50,565 nt of DNA from Candidatus Woesearchaeota archaeon (GTDB lineage: Archaea; Nanobdellota; Nanobdellia; SCGC-AAA011-G17; ARS1403): the NCBI GenBank assembly GCA_016188065.1, contig JACPIN010000022.1:1-50565 (forward strand), in the 5' to 3' direction. The notes beneath the pieces are model-generated. The model ran no database searches. It was not told the DNA's origin and worked only from the letters and a program-made list of their open reading frames with translations. Position numbers and translations under genes: made by a program. Shown piece after piece: positions 16,501 through 23,742 of this stretch. How positions within the stretch are numbered: position 1 is the first letter of the stretch; every line of letters starts with the position of its first letter.

Positions 16501-17553
16501 TTGAAGGAATCTGGCCAGCCAGTAGTTGTAAGTCAGCAGCCGCAGCCAACTCCGTCAACTCCACCAACTCAACCAACGCCTACTCCAGGAGTGAACCAAG
16601 CTCCTGTTGTCTCGAATATACCAGATCAAACAGTAACAACAGGGCAAAACTTTAATGACATCAATTTGGACAGCTTTGTTGCTGATCCTGATAATGCAGA
16701 CAATCAAATTATCTGGAGCATCTCTGGAGCCGCAGGGTTAGTAGTCAGCATTGATGCCAATAGGGTGGCAAAGGTTTCTTATCCAAGTGGATTTATTGGA
16801 AGTGGATTGATAACATTCACAGCAAGAGATCCTAGCGGAGCAACAGGAAGTGACAGCGCTGTATTTACTGTTCAATCAGTTCCAGTAGTGCCTGCAAATA
16901 ACAATCCAGTGTTGAATGTTAAAAGAAACAATATTGTCATAAGCAGTGTAGTGATAAATGAATTGGAGAGCTTAGTATTGAATCTTGAAGGCAGTGATAT
17001 TGACAATGATCCTCTAAGGTTTGAAGCATCCAACACTCCTTCTAGTTCTGCTTTAAACAATAATGTGTTCAGCTGGACTCCAAGCAATATCCAAGGTGGG
17101 CAGATTTACACAATCACTTTCAGGGTATTAGATCTTGCTAGCAATGGCCAGTTAAAAGGTGGAAGCGACAGCAAGACAGTTATTGTTACAGTCAATGACA
17201 ACTTAGAGCCACTATTTAAGAAGGCAAAAATCAGCAGGCATAACCTGAATGTCAAAGGGATAGTTGTCAATAGCTGGCAGACCGTTAAGAAAGGAGAGCC
17301 GTTTAACATAGATATAATTGCTGAAAATAAGGGCAATGTAAAAGAGAATGACGTAAAAGTTACATTGGAGATTCCTCAGATAGATTATTATCAGAGAAGT
17401 GGTGAGTTCGATGTCAAGAAGAAGAGAACAGATACCCGAAGCTTCTCAGCTGTAGTGCCTGAAAGCATCACAGATGAGATAGTGTACGCTATTGTCACAG
17501 TAGGTAGTGATAAGGATAAGGTTGCGGAGGTAATCGGATTCTTGGTGGAATGA
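13513..17553 (+). CDS. Giant secreted Ig/cadherin-repeat protein with dockerin-like and PKD domains
   Basis: A 1346-residue surface protein. Order: signal peptide (1-21); repeated Ig/cadherin-like domains with SDPDNDVLSY- and DPDGDTLSF-type calcium-binding motifs (130-320 and on); two dockerin-type calcium loops at about 327-383 (GDFDYDGIVDLDDFFLFSEQ and YDLNKDEKINLEDFF); more cadherin-like repeats (390-880); a PKD domain with YNFDWGDGT (about 898-993); a Pro/Thr/Gln linker (about 1007-1027); further Ig-like repeats; and a COG1361-like C-terminus. No C-terminal membrane helix or sorting signal is visible. Dockerins bind cohesins, and no cohesin is seen in the window. It is last in the four-gene operon starting with the ParA-like ATPase. 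Role: adhesion or cell-surface scaffold, inferred. Confidence 0.85.
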   Translation: MKKFLLSLIFVFLLLLGNVNASVSVISGFKDGGSVKDINDGDKTAFWVDIWSDTGKETVDITLRDLNNNLIYTFEDNTVSREGFAKEYMLDKSVYKNPGQYKILVYAKDSESDVLDDSLRLNVKEKSKVNSAPIVANIPNQEVKIGDLFNYQVSASDPDNDVLSYFLNEKPEGMSIVNGKISWNANKVGSYNIVVLVSDLKGGDVSKGFTLVVKEKVQQPINNAPRLFIKKDDIVIGYEVTIEKGKELVLVLEGIDEDKDDKLTYSYRDGIPSGSILVNNVFRWTPEKSDSIGTIIEFTVSDGKATDFKVIKIIVKEELPIPDDVVRGDFDYDGIVDLDDFFLFSEQFGKPITEQNTEYDLNKDEKINLEDFFIISGSFGKSTGLSIQFSDINGNKIGSLTVRENEGFKLQVDPRDRTGRKLQFTYQSDLPVLKTDSTLAGATTQDTVKHPNVEGKFIIKVLTTDGINKFLKSFYVIVKDVNRNPVIRNVERIEPVGLVKESQTIKIKVDAVDPDGDTLSFEANRGKFFQDGSILSWRTGFDDAGVYELTVTAKDGFGGSASDSRLKFTVFDITPLTFTSTPVVEFFLDKIGKEYVYDANTNKDNGFIGGYPIYSLIAGPKGMNIDSKSGVVKWKPEANQDGNHVIKIKAVDDEGIDGVQEFTLKVVKPVNKAPQLSVKKDGTIVTSANVLENSELMLDLSAVDTDSDIYPGTISFRLENPPAGMKLENNKILYKPGFDVVQHPAKEKQFEIKIIASDGVSENKLDFKIVVADVNRLPNLITPDSAIRIEESRYLGADLRGNTIAFDVVNENDPDNDSVSTSVDNMPKGAKIENGKFIWKIRKNQGTIKEIGQPEIPYELVFKLSDGISTAEKKVKIFIIDTAAPFYPGLFNQLTPPEVFLSVMSVEPVSEGIKVVATGKYNSIDKQNFNDELEYNFDWGDGTSAGFKKNIEESTATHFYKYDMKFGTPKLKLQVKDEDGMIGEASYDFDFRGAIILKESGQPVVVSQQPQPTPSTPPTQPTPTPGVNQAPVVSNIPDQTVTTGQNFNDINLDSFVADPDNADNQIIWSISGAAGLVVSIDANRVAKVSYPSGFIGSGLITFTARDPSGATGSDSAVFTVQSVPVVPANNNPVLNVKRNNIVISSVVINELESLVLNLEGSDIDNDPLRFEASNTPSSSALNNNVFSWTPSNIQGGQIYTITFRVLDLASNGQLKGGSDSKTVIVTVNDNLEPLFKKAKISRHNLNVKGIVVNSWQTVKKGEPFNIDIIAENKGNVKENDVKVTLEIPQIDYYQRSGEFDVKKKRTDTRSFSAVVPESITDEIVYAIVTVGSDKDKVAEVIGFLVE

Positions 17554-17589
17554 TGTTGTTACTCTCAGTAACAATTTACTACCAAAAAG

Positions 17590-17634
17590 TTTATAAACTA
17601 TGTTTAACTTAAAAATAACAACAATTAGGGGGTT
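17590..17634 (+). promoter_or_regulatory. TATA box and strong ribosome site for the surface protein gene
   Basis: TTTATAAA at 17590-17597 is a good archaeal TATA box; a transcript start near 17620 is expected. AGGGGGTT (17627-17634) lies just before the ATG at 17638. This separate promoter shows that the last surface gene can be expressed apart from the ParA-led operon. Confidence 0.65.
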
Positions 17635-17637
17635 AAA

Positions 17638-18936
17638 ATGAAATTTGAAAGTGCACTTAGTATTATGGTGATATTTGTGTTAGGCTTGCTTAGCTTAAAC
17701 GCAGTTTCTGCAGGAATTAGTCCTGATTATGCAGTCGACAAAGTTGAAGTCGATGATAGGGAAGTAAGTGAGAGCGACGTAAATTACATTACTGTTGAAA
17801 GGGGAGATAGCATAGAGCTTGATGTCTGGATTAGAGGCTTAAGCAATGGCGCAGTCAGGGACGATATAAAAGTCAAGGCATGGGTAGGCGGCTATGAATA
17901 TGGGGATGTTGCAAAACAAACAAAAATATTCAAGGTTGAGCCTAGTGGGTTATACAAGAAATCTTTGAGTGTAACTCTGCCTAATGATGTAGATGCTGAC
18001 GCCAATGGAAAGGCTGAAAGCTACACATTGCATGTTGAAATCTTTGACGGGGATAATGAAGCAAGAAAAAGTTATGTCTTAAGGGTTGACGAAAAAAGGC
18101 ATGACTTGAGAATTGTTGATGTTATCTTCAGGCCTGGAACTCTTGTTAATGCAGGTGACATGTTATTCACAACTGTAAGAGTAGAAAACATGGGCGACAA
18201 AAAGGAAGAAGACATTCAAGTTAAGGTAAGCATTCCAGAGTTTGGATTCTTAGCTAGAGATTATATAGATGAATTAGTTCCAGAAGATAATGACAATGAA
18301 GAGGAAAAGTCAGGGGATGTTGACTTGTTCGGAAGAATTCCAAAAAGCGCTAAATCCGGTGATTATGAAGTCAAAGTCGAGTTGATCTTCAACCGTGGCC
18401 ATGATGTTATAAGCGAGGATTTCACAATTAGCGTTGATGGTGAATTAGCAAAGGACGCTGGAGAATCATTGATCAGCGTTGATGCAACTAGAAAGGATGC
18501 AAAAGTGGGGGAAGCAGTCAGCTATAAATTAATGATTGCTAACTTTGGAAGCGAATCTGCAAGATACTCAGCTGAAGTTCTTGGAGTTGGAAACTGGGGA
18601 AGCGCAAGCGTTGATCCTGCATTTGTTTCAGTGAATGCTGGCGACACTGGCGAATTATTCGTGAAAGTAACTCCAAGTGTTGCAGGCGAGCAGAGCTTCA
18701 CTGTAAAGGTAAAATCCAATGGTGCAGTCGTTAAGGAAGTCAACTTGCAGGCTAATGTTTCAAAAGCCGGAGTTGAATTGAGAAGGGGATTGGAGATAGG
18801 GTTTGCAGTTCTGGCAATCTTATTAGTAATCCTAGGCTTGATCATTGCTTTTACTAAGTTAAGGGGCAATGGCAGTGAAGAAGGTCCTGAATTGGGCGAA
18901 GAAGAAGAGAAAGAAGCAGGGCAGACTTACTACTAA
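17638..18936 (+). CDS. Membrane-anchored S-layer-like surface protein (COG1361-type)
   Basis: A 432-residue protein with a signal peptide ending near NAVSA (residue 24), three or so Ig-like beta domains of the COG1361/CARDB kind (typical TVRVENMGDKKEEDIQVKV), a C-terminal membrane helix at about 381-403 (GLEIGFAVLAILLVILGLII) and an acidic cytoplasmic tail. This architecture is frequent in DPANN cell-surface proteins, perhaps as part of the S-layer. Its own TATA box and strong ribosome site suggest high expression. The C-terminal domain of the giant protein just upstream is of the same type, so the two may interact. Confidence 0.8.
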   Translation: MKFESALSIMVIFVLGLLSLNAVSAGISPDYAVDKVEVDDREVSESDVNYITVERGDSIELDVWIRGLSNGAVRDDIKVKAWVGGYEYGDVAKQTKIFKVEPSGLYKKSLSVTLPNDVDADANGKAESYTLHVEIFDGDNEARKSYVLRVDEKRHDLRIVDVIFRPGTLVNAGDMLFTTVRVENMGDKKEEDIQVKVSIPEFGFLARDYIDELVPEDNDNEEEKSGDVDLFGRIPKSAKSGDYEVKVELIFNRGHDVISEDFTISVDGELAKDAGESLISVDATRKDAKVGEAVSYKLMIANFGSESARYSAEVLGVGNWGSASVDPAFVSVNAGDTGELFVKVTPSVAGEQSFTVKVKSNGAVVKEVNLQANVSKAGVELRRGLEIGFAVLAILLVILGLIIAFTKLRGNGSEEGPELGEEEEKEAGQTYY

Positions 18937-19145
18937 GTTTGTTCTTCTTTTTTTATTTTTTTATTATTAACCATCCTCCTTTGTAGCATCCATTGTTATC
19001 TCTTCACCTTTTTTTAATATTTCTCTTAGCCTTAGCTATATCGTATGGAAATATCGAAAGCCTTAAATACTCCAAATCTTTAGGAATTTTAGAAGCATTT
19101 TGACATGTTTGGTAAAAAATTTGTTAGGCTGTTTCTCAATTAAAA
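18937..19145 (+). terminator. T-tract terminator and otherwise empty spacer
   Basis: T-runs at 18938-18966 directly after the surface protein gene look like an archaeal terminator. The rest holds no ORF of note; CTTAAATACT at about 19073-19082 is a TATA-like element that could drive the zinc-ribbon/cold-shock genes. Confidence 0.5.
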
Positions 19146-19304
19146 TTGAAGATATGCAAAATATGTAAAGGAACGAGCATAAGGTCAAGAGTTAATTATT
19201 CCCATGGAAAGGGATCGAAATCAACTATGAGTTTTAATTGCAGGGGATGTGGATCTACAGAAGTAGAAGTGAGATCAGAAAGGGCATCTAGAAAAAGAAG
19301 ATGA
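19146..19304 (+). CDS. 52-residue zinc-ribbon protein, TTG start
   Basis: Reading from TTG 19146 gives 52 residues with a CKIC pair near the start and a CRGC pair at about 32-35, spaced as in a zinc ribbon, and a very basic tail (RASRKRR). No ATG is available in this frame before the first cysteine pair, so the TTG start is inferred. It probably binds RNA or ribosomes. Its stop lies 27 bases before the cold-shock gene, fitting one transcript. Confidence 0.6.
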   Translation: MKICKICKGTSIRSRVNYSHGKGSKSTMSFNCRGCGSTEVEVRSERASRKRR

Positions 19305-19331
19305 GTGAGAATAAAATATAAGGCGGGTAAA

Positions 19332-19523
19332 ATGAAAGGAAAAGTAAAATTCTTCAATGACATGAAGGGCTTTGGTTTCATAAGCGGAGACGATGGAAAT
19401 GAGTACTTTGTCCATCAGACTGGATTGGAAGCAGGAGTAAGAATAAGAGAAAACGATTCAGTGGAGTTCCAGGTTGAACAGGGTGAAAGAGGACCAAAAG
19501 CAGTTAAAGTCTTGAAAATATAA
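19332..19523 (+). CDS. Cold-shock domain protein
   Basis: A 63-residue single cold-shock domain with GFGFI (RNP1) and YFVHQ (RNP2), the normal size for CspA proteins, unlike the long-tailed one at 5482. ATG 19332 is preferred to an in-frame GTG at 19305 because GGCGGGT stands just before it. It lies upstream of a DEAD-box helicase, a pairing that fits RNA unwinding at low temperature. Confidence 0.93.
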   Translation: MKGKVKFFNDMKGFGFISGDDGNEYFVHQTGLEAGVRIRENDSVEFQVEQGERGPKAVKVLKI

Positions 19524-19625
19524 ATTGAAGAAAGATAGTGTACATCTATGAAAAGGCACTTGCTTAATAAAATTAACATTTTGCTTTTTCTAGAATTGTA
19601 AGTGCTAATGGAAGGTGTATGAATA

Positions 19626-20843
19626 ATGAAATTTGAAGATTTAAAATTAAGTAATGATCTGTTTAAAGCAGTGAATAAATTAGGATTGACTGAGCCTACT
19701 GAAATACAGGAGAAAAGCATTCCTCACATACTAATTGGCAAGGATGTTATAGGCGAAAGTGCAACAGGCTCGGGAAAGACCCTGGCTTTTGGATGCGGAA
19801 TCATAGATCAGGTTGCTCCAAATAGGGGATTGCAGGCATTGGTCTTAGTTCCAACAAGAGAGTTAGCAGAGCAGGTAAGAAAATCAATAAGCGACCTTTC
19901 CGATGATAGAAGGATTAAGGTTGCTGCAGTTTATGGAGGGGTATCAATAAATCCTCAGATGACTGCTTTGAAAAGATGTGAAGTCATTGTTGCAACTCCA
20001 GGAAGATTATCAGACCATATGAGGCAGAAAACCGTTGATTTTTCAAGAATTAAAATCCTCGTGCTAGATGAAGCAGATAGAATGCTGGACATGGGATTCA
20101 TCAGGGATGTAGAAAAGATAATTCAAGGCTGCCCAAGGCAAAGGCAGACAATGTTTTTTTCTGCAACCATATCAGATGATATAAAATATCTGGCTGATAA
20201 GTACATGAATAATCCAATAAGAGTTTCAGCTGCGAAATTAGTTGACCCTGGCAAATTAAAGCAGATATACTATAACACTCCAAGAGGGCTGAAACTTCCT
20301 TTGCTTGTAAGCTTGCTGAAAAATGAAAAATCAGGGCTTGTTATGGTTTTCTGCAACATGAGAGTCACTACAGACTTCGTTGTTAAAAATCTGCAGGTAA
20401 ATAAGATTGATGCTACTGCTATTCATGGAGGATTGACTCAAAATAAAAGAAGCAGGATGATGGAATTATTTAATAATGCTAAAGTTAGTGTGCTGGTTTG
20501 TACCGATGTCGCTGCCAGAGGTTTGCACATTGACAATGTTTCACACGTCTATAATTATGAGATTCCAAAAGACTCAAAGGATTATGTACATAGGATAGGA
20601 AGGACTGCCAGGGCTGGAGAGAATGGGATAGTTGTTAATTTACTATCTGAGCATGACCATGATAATTTTTCAAGGGTACTGAGGGATTACAGCACATTTA
20701 AAATTGAAAAGATGATCACCCCAAGCCTGGAGAGGATAACTATCATCAAGAATAATAATGGGCGTCCATCCGGAAGGTTTAATGAAAGGAACAGAAACAA
20801 CCATTATAATAATGGGCATAAAAGGGGGTTCAAAAGGTGGTAA
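19626..20843 (+). CDS. DEAD-box ATP-dependent RNA helicase
   Basis: RNA helicase of 405 residues. Visible motifs: Q motif with Gln28, ATGSGKT at 46-52 (motif I), PTRELA (Ia), TPGR (Ib), DEAD at 148-151 (II), SAT (III), and HRIGRTARAG (VI). The C-terminus is short and rich in Arg, Asn and Gly (RFNERNRNN), typical of RNA-binding tails. It follows the cold-shock gene by about 100 bases; 6-base complementary arms GCACTT (19556-19561) and AAGTGC (19600-19605) can form a stem just before the GGAAGGTGT ribosome site, a possible control point. Confidence 0.95.
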   Translation: MKFEDLKLSNDLFKAVNKLGLTEPTEIQEKSIPHILIGKDVIGESATGSGKTLAFGCGIIDQVAPNRGLQALVLVPTRELAEQVRKSISDLSDDRRIKVAAVYGGVSINPQMTALKRCEVIVATPGRLSDHMRQKTVDFSRIKILVLDEADRMLDMGFIRDVEKIIQGCPRQRQTMFFSATISDDIKYLADKYMNNPIRVSAAKLVDPGKLKQIYYNTPRGLKLPLLVSLLKNEKSGLVMVFCNMRVTTDFVVKNLQVNKIDATAIHGGLTQNKRSRMMELFNNAKVSVLVCTDVAARGLHIDNVSHVYNYEIPKDSKDYVHRIGRTARAGENGIVVNLLSEHDHDNFSRVLRDYSTFKIEKMITPSLERITIIKNNNGRPSGRFNERNRNNHYNNGHKRGFKRW

Positions 20844-20857
20844 ATTATAATATAATA

Positions 20858-20953
20858 ATGTCATGCAGGCTATGCAGGAAAAGATTCATCATTGGAAATC
20901 ACGAGCCAAGAAATAATCTTTGCAAGAAATGTGACAAGACAAAAAAAAATTGA
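20858..20953 (+). CDS. 31-residue zinc-ribbon miniprotein
   Basis: ATG-started ORF with CRLC at residues 3-6 and CKKC at about 22-25, the spacing of a minimal zinc ribbon, and a lysine-rich end. It starts 14 bases after the helicase stop and may be its translational follower. Too short for family assignment, but the double CxxC pattern makes chance unlikely. Confidence 0.5.
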   Translation: MSCRLCRKRFIIGNHEPRNNLCKKCDKTKKN

Positions 20954-20966
20954 AGATTTGAATTCA

Positions 20967-21383
20967 TTAGATGATTTCAGCCTTGTCTCCAATCTCAAAT
21001 TTATATTTATCTGCTAATCCTGCATTTATTTCCAGAACGTATTTTGCATCTTTATTTGGGGTTATAGAATTACAACTTTCTCTGCATGGCTGAGCATTTT
21101 CATAAATATAAACAATTTTAAAATTTTCATCAATCCAGATAATGTCCAAAGGAATAAAAGTGTTTTTCATCCAGAATGAATGCTTTTCTGAATTTGGAAA
21201 AATAAATAACATGCCTGAATCTTTATCTAAATCTTTCCTGAACATCAAGCCTTTGGCTCTTTCAGCTGGATTGTCGGCTATTTCTATATTGAATGATTTA
21301 TCGTTAATAGTTATTTTCTGATTTTGTGTTGTACAACCTAATAATAAGATATTAATGGTAATTAGAATGATTAGTTTATTCAT
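20967..21383 (-). CDS. DUF192 lipoprotein
   Basis: A 138-residue DUF192 protein. After the signal peptide with lipobox LLLGC (residues 1-17) come the family hallmarks ADNPAERAKGLMFRKDL, SGMLFIFP, HSFWMKNTFIPLDIIWID and the YVLEINAGLADKY end. DUF192 domains form a compact beta fold of unknown molecular function, found as exported or lipid-anchored proteins. Two Cys (PCRESCN) may form a disulfide outside the cell. Transcribed alone. Confidence 0.88.
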   Translation of the reverse strand: MNKLIILITINILLLGCTTQNQKITINDKSFNIEIADNPAERAKGLMFRKDLDKDSGMLFIFPNSEKHSFWMKNTFIPLDIIWIDENFKIVYIYENAQPCRESCNSITPNKDAKYVLEINAGLADKYKFEIGDKAEII

Positions 21384-21602
21384 TTTTAAAAATTTGAAGC
21401 TATGATTAACTTAATATAAACAAACTTCTATTATATTCTATTATAGTTACAAGGTTTATATATTTGTCGTAATATGCATTTTATAATGTGAAAAAAAGAG
21501 AACTTGAAGAACCTCAAGACATTGAAGTGAATATCCCTGTTGCTTCTTAAATTTGTTTTCAATTCAAAAGATATAAATACACGAATCTCATTAGCCTGAT
21601 GA

Positions 21603-22490
21603 ATGGGAAGTAAGAGGAAAAAGCTTTCTGTAGGAATTATCTATTACAAAACATATCATGATTATGAAGATAAAATGCTTCCATCTGCCTTAAAAAAAAT
21701 AGAAATGGGTGTTGTTTTGCTTCCAGCCGAGGAGCAGATAGATTTCAAAGAGATTGAGGAAAAAACAAAGAGATGCAAAATAATTTACAATGACACAGTC
21801 TGCCAGCCGATTTTATTCGAATCTCTTGAGCTTTCTAAAACATTAGAGGAACTTGGAAAGAAAGTTATAAATTCCTCTTACTCTTTCTTTTATCAAGAAG
21901 ACAAATGGATGTTCTATTTGAAATGCCTCGAACATAGAATACCCACTCCAAAAACATATTTGATACCAAAGGAAACAAGATATAATGTAAAAGCGATCAA
22001 AGAGTTGTTAAAAAACAAGCCAATGGTTTTGAAGGGAGTTTTTTCAGACAACGCAAAGCTTGTAGAGAAAGTTACTAACTACCCAATGTTCCTAAAAAAA
22101 TTAAGGCGCATTGTTAAGATGGATCCGACATCGCCCATTGTAGCACAAGAATATATCCCAAACTCAAAAAAAAGCTATCGTGCAACTTTAATCAATTACA
22201 AGTTAAGGCAGTTCATTGTAAAGATTAGCAAATCGTGGAAGCAGTCTGGGCATGAAAGAGAGCATTTTAGAAGCATCAAGATCAATAAAAAATTAAGGCA
22301 TCTCTGTGAAAGGACTGCCAAGGTGCTTGGAATGCAGGTATGTGGGCTTGACTTGATATTTAACGACGGGAAATGGTACATTATAGAAGCCAACAGCTCT
22401 CCAAGCATGGATTTTATCTATCATGATGAAAGGAGATTAGTAAAAGCCTTGGCGAATTACCTCTGCTCAGAATCCAAGAAATTAGGTTAG
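21603..22490 (+). CDS. RimK-like ATP-grasp ligase
   Basis: ATP-grasp enzyme of 295 residues related to RimK/glutathione synthetase-type ligases, which add amino acids such as glutamate to proteins or cofactors. Seen: an N-terminal Rossmann-like part, the lysine strand KPMVLKG, the central IVAQEYIPNSKKSYRA strand, and the metal/ATP site VCGLDLIF...YIIEANSSPSMDF. The TATA-like GATATAAATAC (about 21569-21579) is 25-30 bases before the ATG, indicating a leaderless mRNA. A second TATA box further upstream (about 21455-21463) precedes a 20-codon GTG ORF at 21488 that I do not call. It converges with the nitrilase gene, overlapping by nine bases. Confidence 0.8.
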   Translation: MGSKRKKLSVGIIYYKTYHDYEDKMLPSALKKIEMGVVLLPAEEQIDFKEIEEKTKRCKIIYNDTVCQPILFESLELSKTLEELGKKVINSSYSFFYQEDKWMFYLKCLEHRIPTPKTYLIPKETRYNVKAIKELLKNKPMVLKGVFSDNAKLVEKVTNYPMFLKKLRRIVKMDPTSPIVAQEYIPNSKKSYRATLINYKLRQFIVKISKSWKQSGHEREHFRSIKINKKLRHLCERTAKVLGMQVCGLDLIFNDGKWYIIEANSSPSMDFIYHDERRLVKALANYLCSESKKLG

Positions 22491-23228
22491 CCATTTCTTC
22501 CTTATATTTCTTAGATAATCAAGATCTATTTTCGCAGTAATCATCCCTTCTTTGTTGAACATTTCCTTGATAATCTTGTGCGGCTCTGCTATTGCAGTAT
22601 ACGATGTCAAATATTTCTCATTTAAATCAATTGGATTGCAGAACACAACATAAACAAGGCTTTCATATGCTCTTGTAAGTATTAGCGACTTCAGGATTTT
22701 CTTTTCAAATTTTTTATGATTTTTCTTGTGCGCCCAGTCATCATAGCACCAATACATCGGGCAGAAGATAATTTTTGCTCCTTTTTTTGCCATTCTCTTC
22801 ATCGCCATTGGATTAGAGACATCCCAGCATATTGCAATCCCTATTTTGCAGAAGGGGGTTTTGTAAATATCAAACTTCGATCCTGGAAAGATATTCGGGC
22901 CGTCTCCCTGAAGGTGAACTTTCTTGTGCTTGCCGCAAAGGTTGCCGTCGCTGTCTATAAGCAGGGCGGAATTGTAATGATATTTTTTTTCTTTGAGATG
23001 TGTCGATATGATGCACCAAATCCCATACAATTTGCAGCACTCCATTACTTGGGATATGATTAGCTTATTCTTCTTGGGGCCTAGAGAGATAGAATCTTCA
23101 GGAAAACAGATAATGTCCACTCTTTTTCCCTTGGCAAGATGCATAAATTTCCTTATGTCTTTGATTACAGAATCTATCGGCTTGCTTATATTTAACTGGA
23201 CTGCTGCTATTTTAAATGCCTTTCCCAT
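22482..23228 (-). CDS. Carbon-nitrogen hydrolase (nitrilase superfamily)
   Basis: Amidase-type enzyme cleaving C-N bonds. The Glu-Lys-Cys triad is visible: Glu in FPEDS, Lys in KHKKVHL and Cys in IAICWDVSNP. The length (248 residues) equals a single nitrilase domain. ATG 23228 is preferred to the GTG one codon upstream. The substrate is unknown. The tail-to-tail overlap with the RimK-like ligase raises the possibility that one makes and the other breaks an amide of the same compound, but convergent genes need not be linked. Confidence 0.88.
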   Translation of the reverse strand: MGKAFKIAAVQLNISKPIDSVIKDIRKFMHLAKGKRVDIICFPEDSISLGPKKNKLIISQVMECCKLYGIWCIISTHLKEKKYHYNSALLIDSDGNLCGKHKKVHLQGDGPNIFPGSKFDIYKTPFCKIGIAICWDVSNPMAMKRMAKKGAKIIFCPMYWCYDDWAHKKNHKKFEKKILKSLILTRAYESLVYVVFCNPIDLNEKYLTSYTAIAEPHKIIKEMFNKEGMITAKIDLDYLRNIRKKWLT

Positions 23229-23324
23229 CACAATAAAAAATAGCTGTTTTATTTATTTAGTTTTCTATCTAACTTATCAAACTCTAATCTTTCATGGAAT
23301 AGTTTAAATACTCATGTTCAGCTT

Positions 23325-23723
23325 TTGCCTTCGCTTGTCCAAAGGAGCAAAATTAAAACATTAAGTAAGCTACTATTAATCTTAAGCACTGCAGCATATT
23401 TCTATGGAACTGGAGCCTCGCATTACTATGATAGAAGGCAATCCGTGTCTGAAATAGTAAAAAAGACATACACTTTAGAAGCCAAGATTGCAGGTCTCGA
23501 TTCAACATTAAAAATTGAGAGCTGCAATAAGGACAGTATTAAGACAGAGCTCTGCAATTTAAAAAAAGAGCACGGGCAATTTATGTTTATAGGTTTTATC
23601 TCATCAGAAAGAAAGGACTATGAAAATAAAATGAAACTTTCAAGGCTTTATGCACTTCTTGCAGCAATCTCAGTTCTTCCATTGTCAATGGGAATTGGTT
23701 ATGAAATGTACGGGAAAAATTAA
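23325..23723 (+). CDS. Small two-helix membrane protein with coiled coil, TTG start
   Basis: A 132-residue protein with hydrophobic segments at about 15-30 and 105-122, enclosing a charged, probably coiled-coil region (EAKIAGLDSTLKIES...LCNLKKEH). The start codon seems to be TTG 23325; no ATG is in frame upstream of the first membrane segment. The TATA-like TTTAAATA (23303-23310) is close upstream. Function unknown. It converges with the SMC gene. Confidence 0.55.
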   Translation: MPSLVQRSKIKTLSKLLLILSTAAYFYGTGASHYYDRRQSVSEIVKKTYTLEAKIAGLDSTLKIESCNKDSIKTELCNLKKEHGQFMFIGFISSERKDYENKMKLSRLYALLAAISVLPLSMGIGYEMYGKN

Positions 23724-23742
23724 ATTAATTAAATTTTCAAAA

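Noticed and set aside
21488-21550. A 20-codon GTG-started ORF behind a TATA-like box
   Set aside because: Too short to support by composition and without a ribosome site; the TATA element might serve a leader or nothing.
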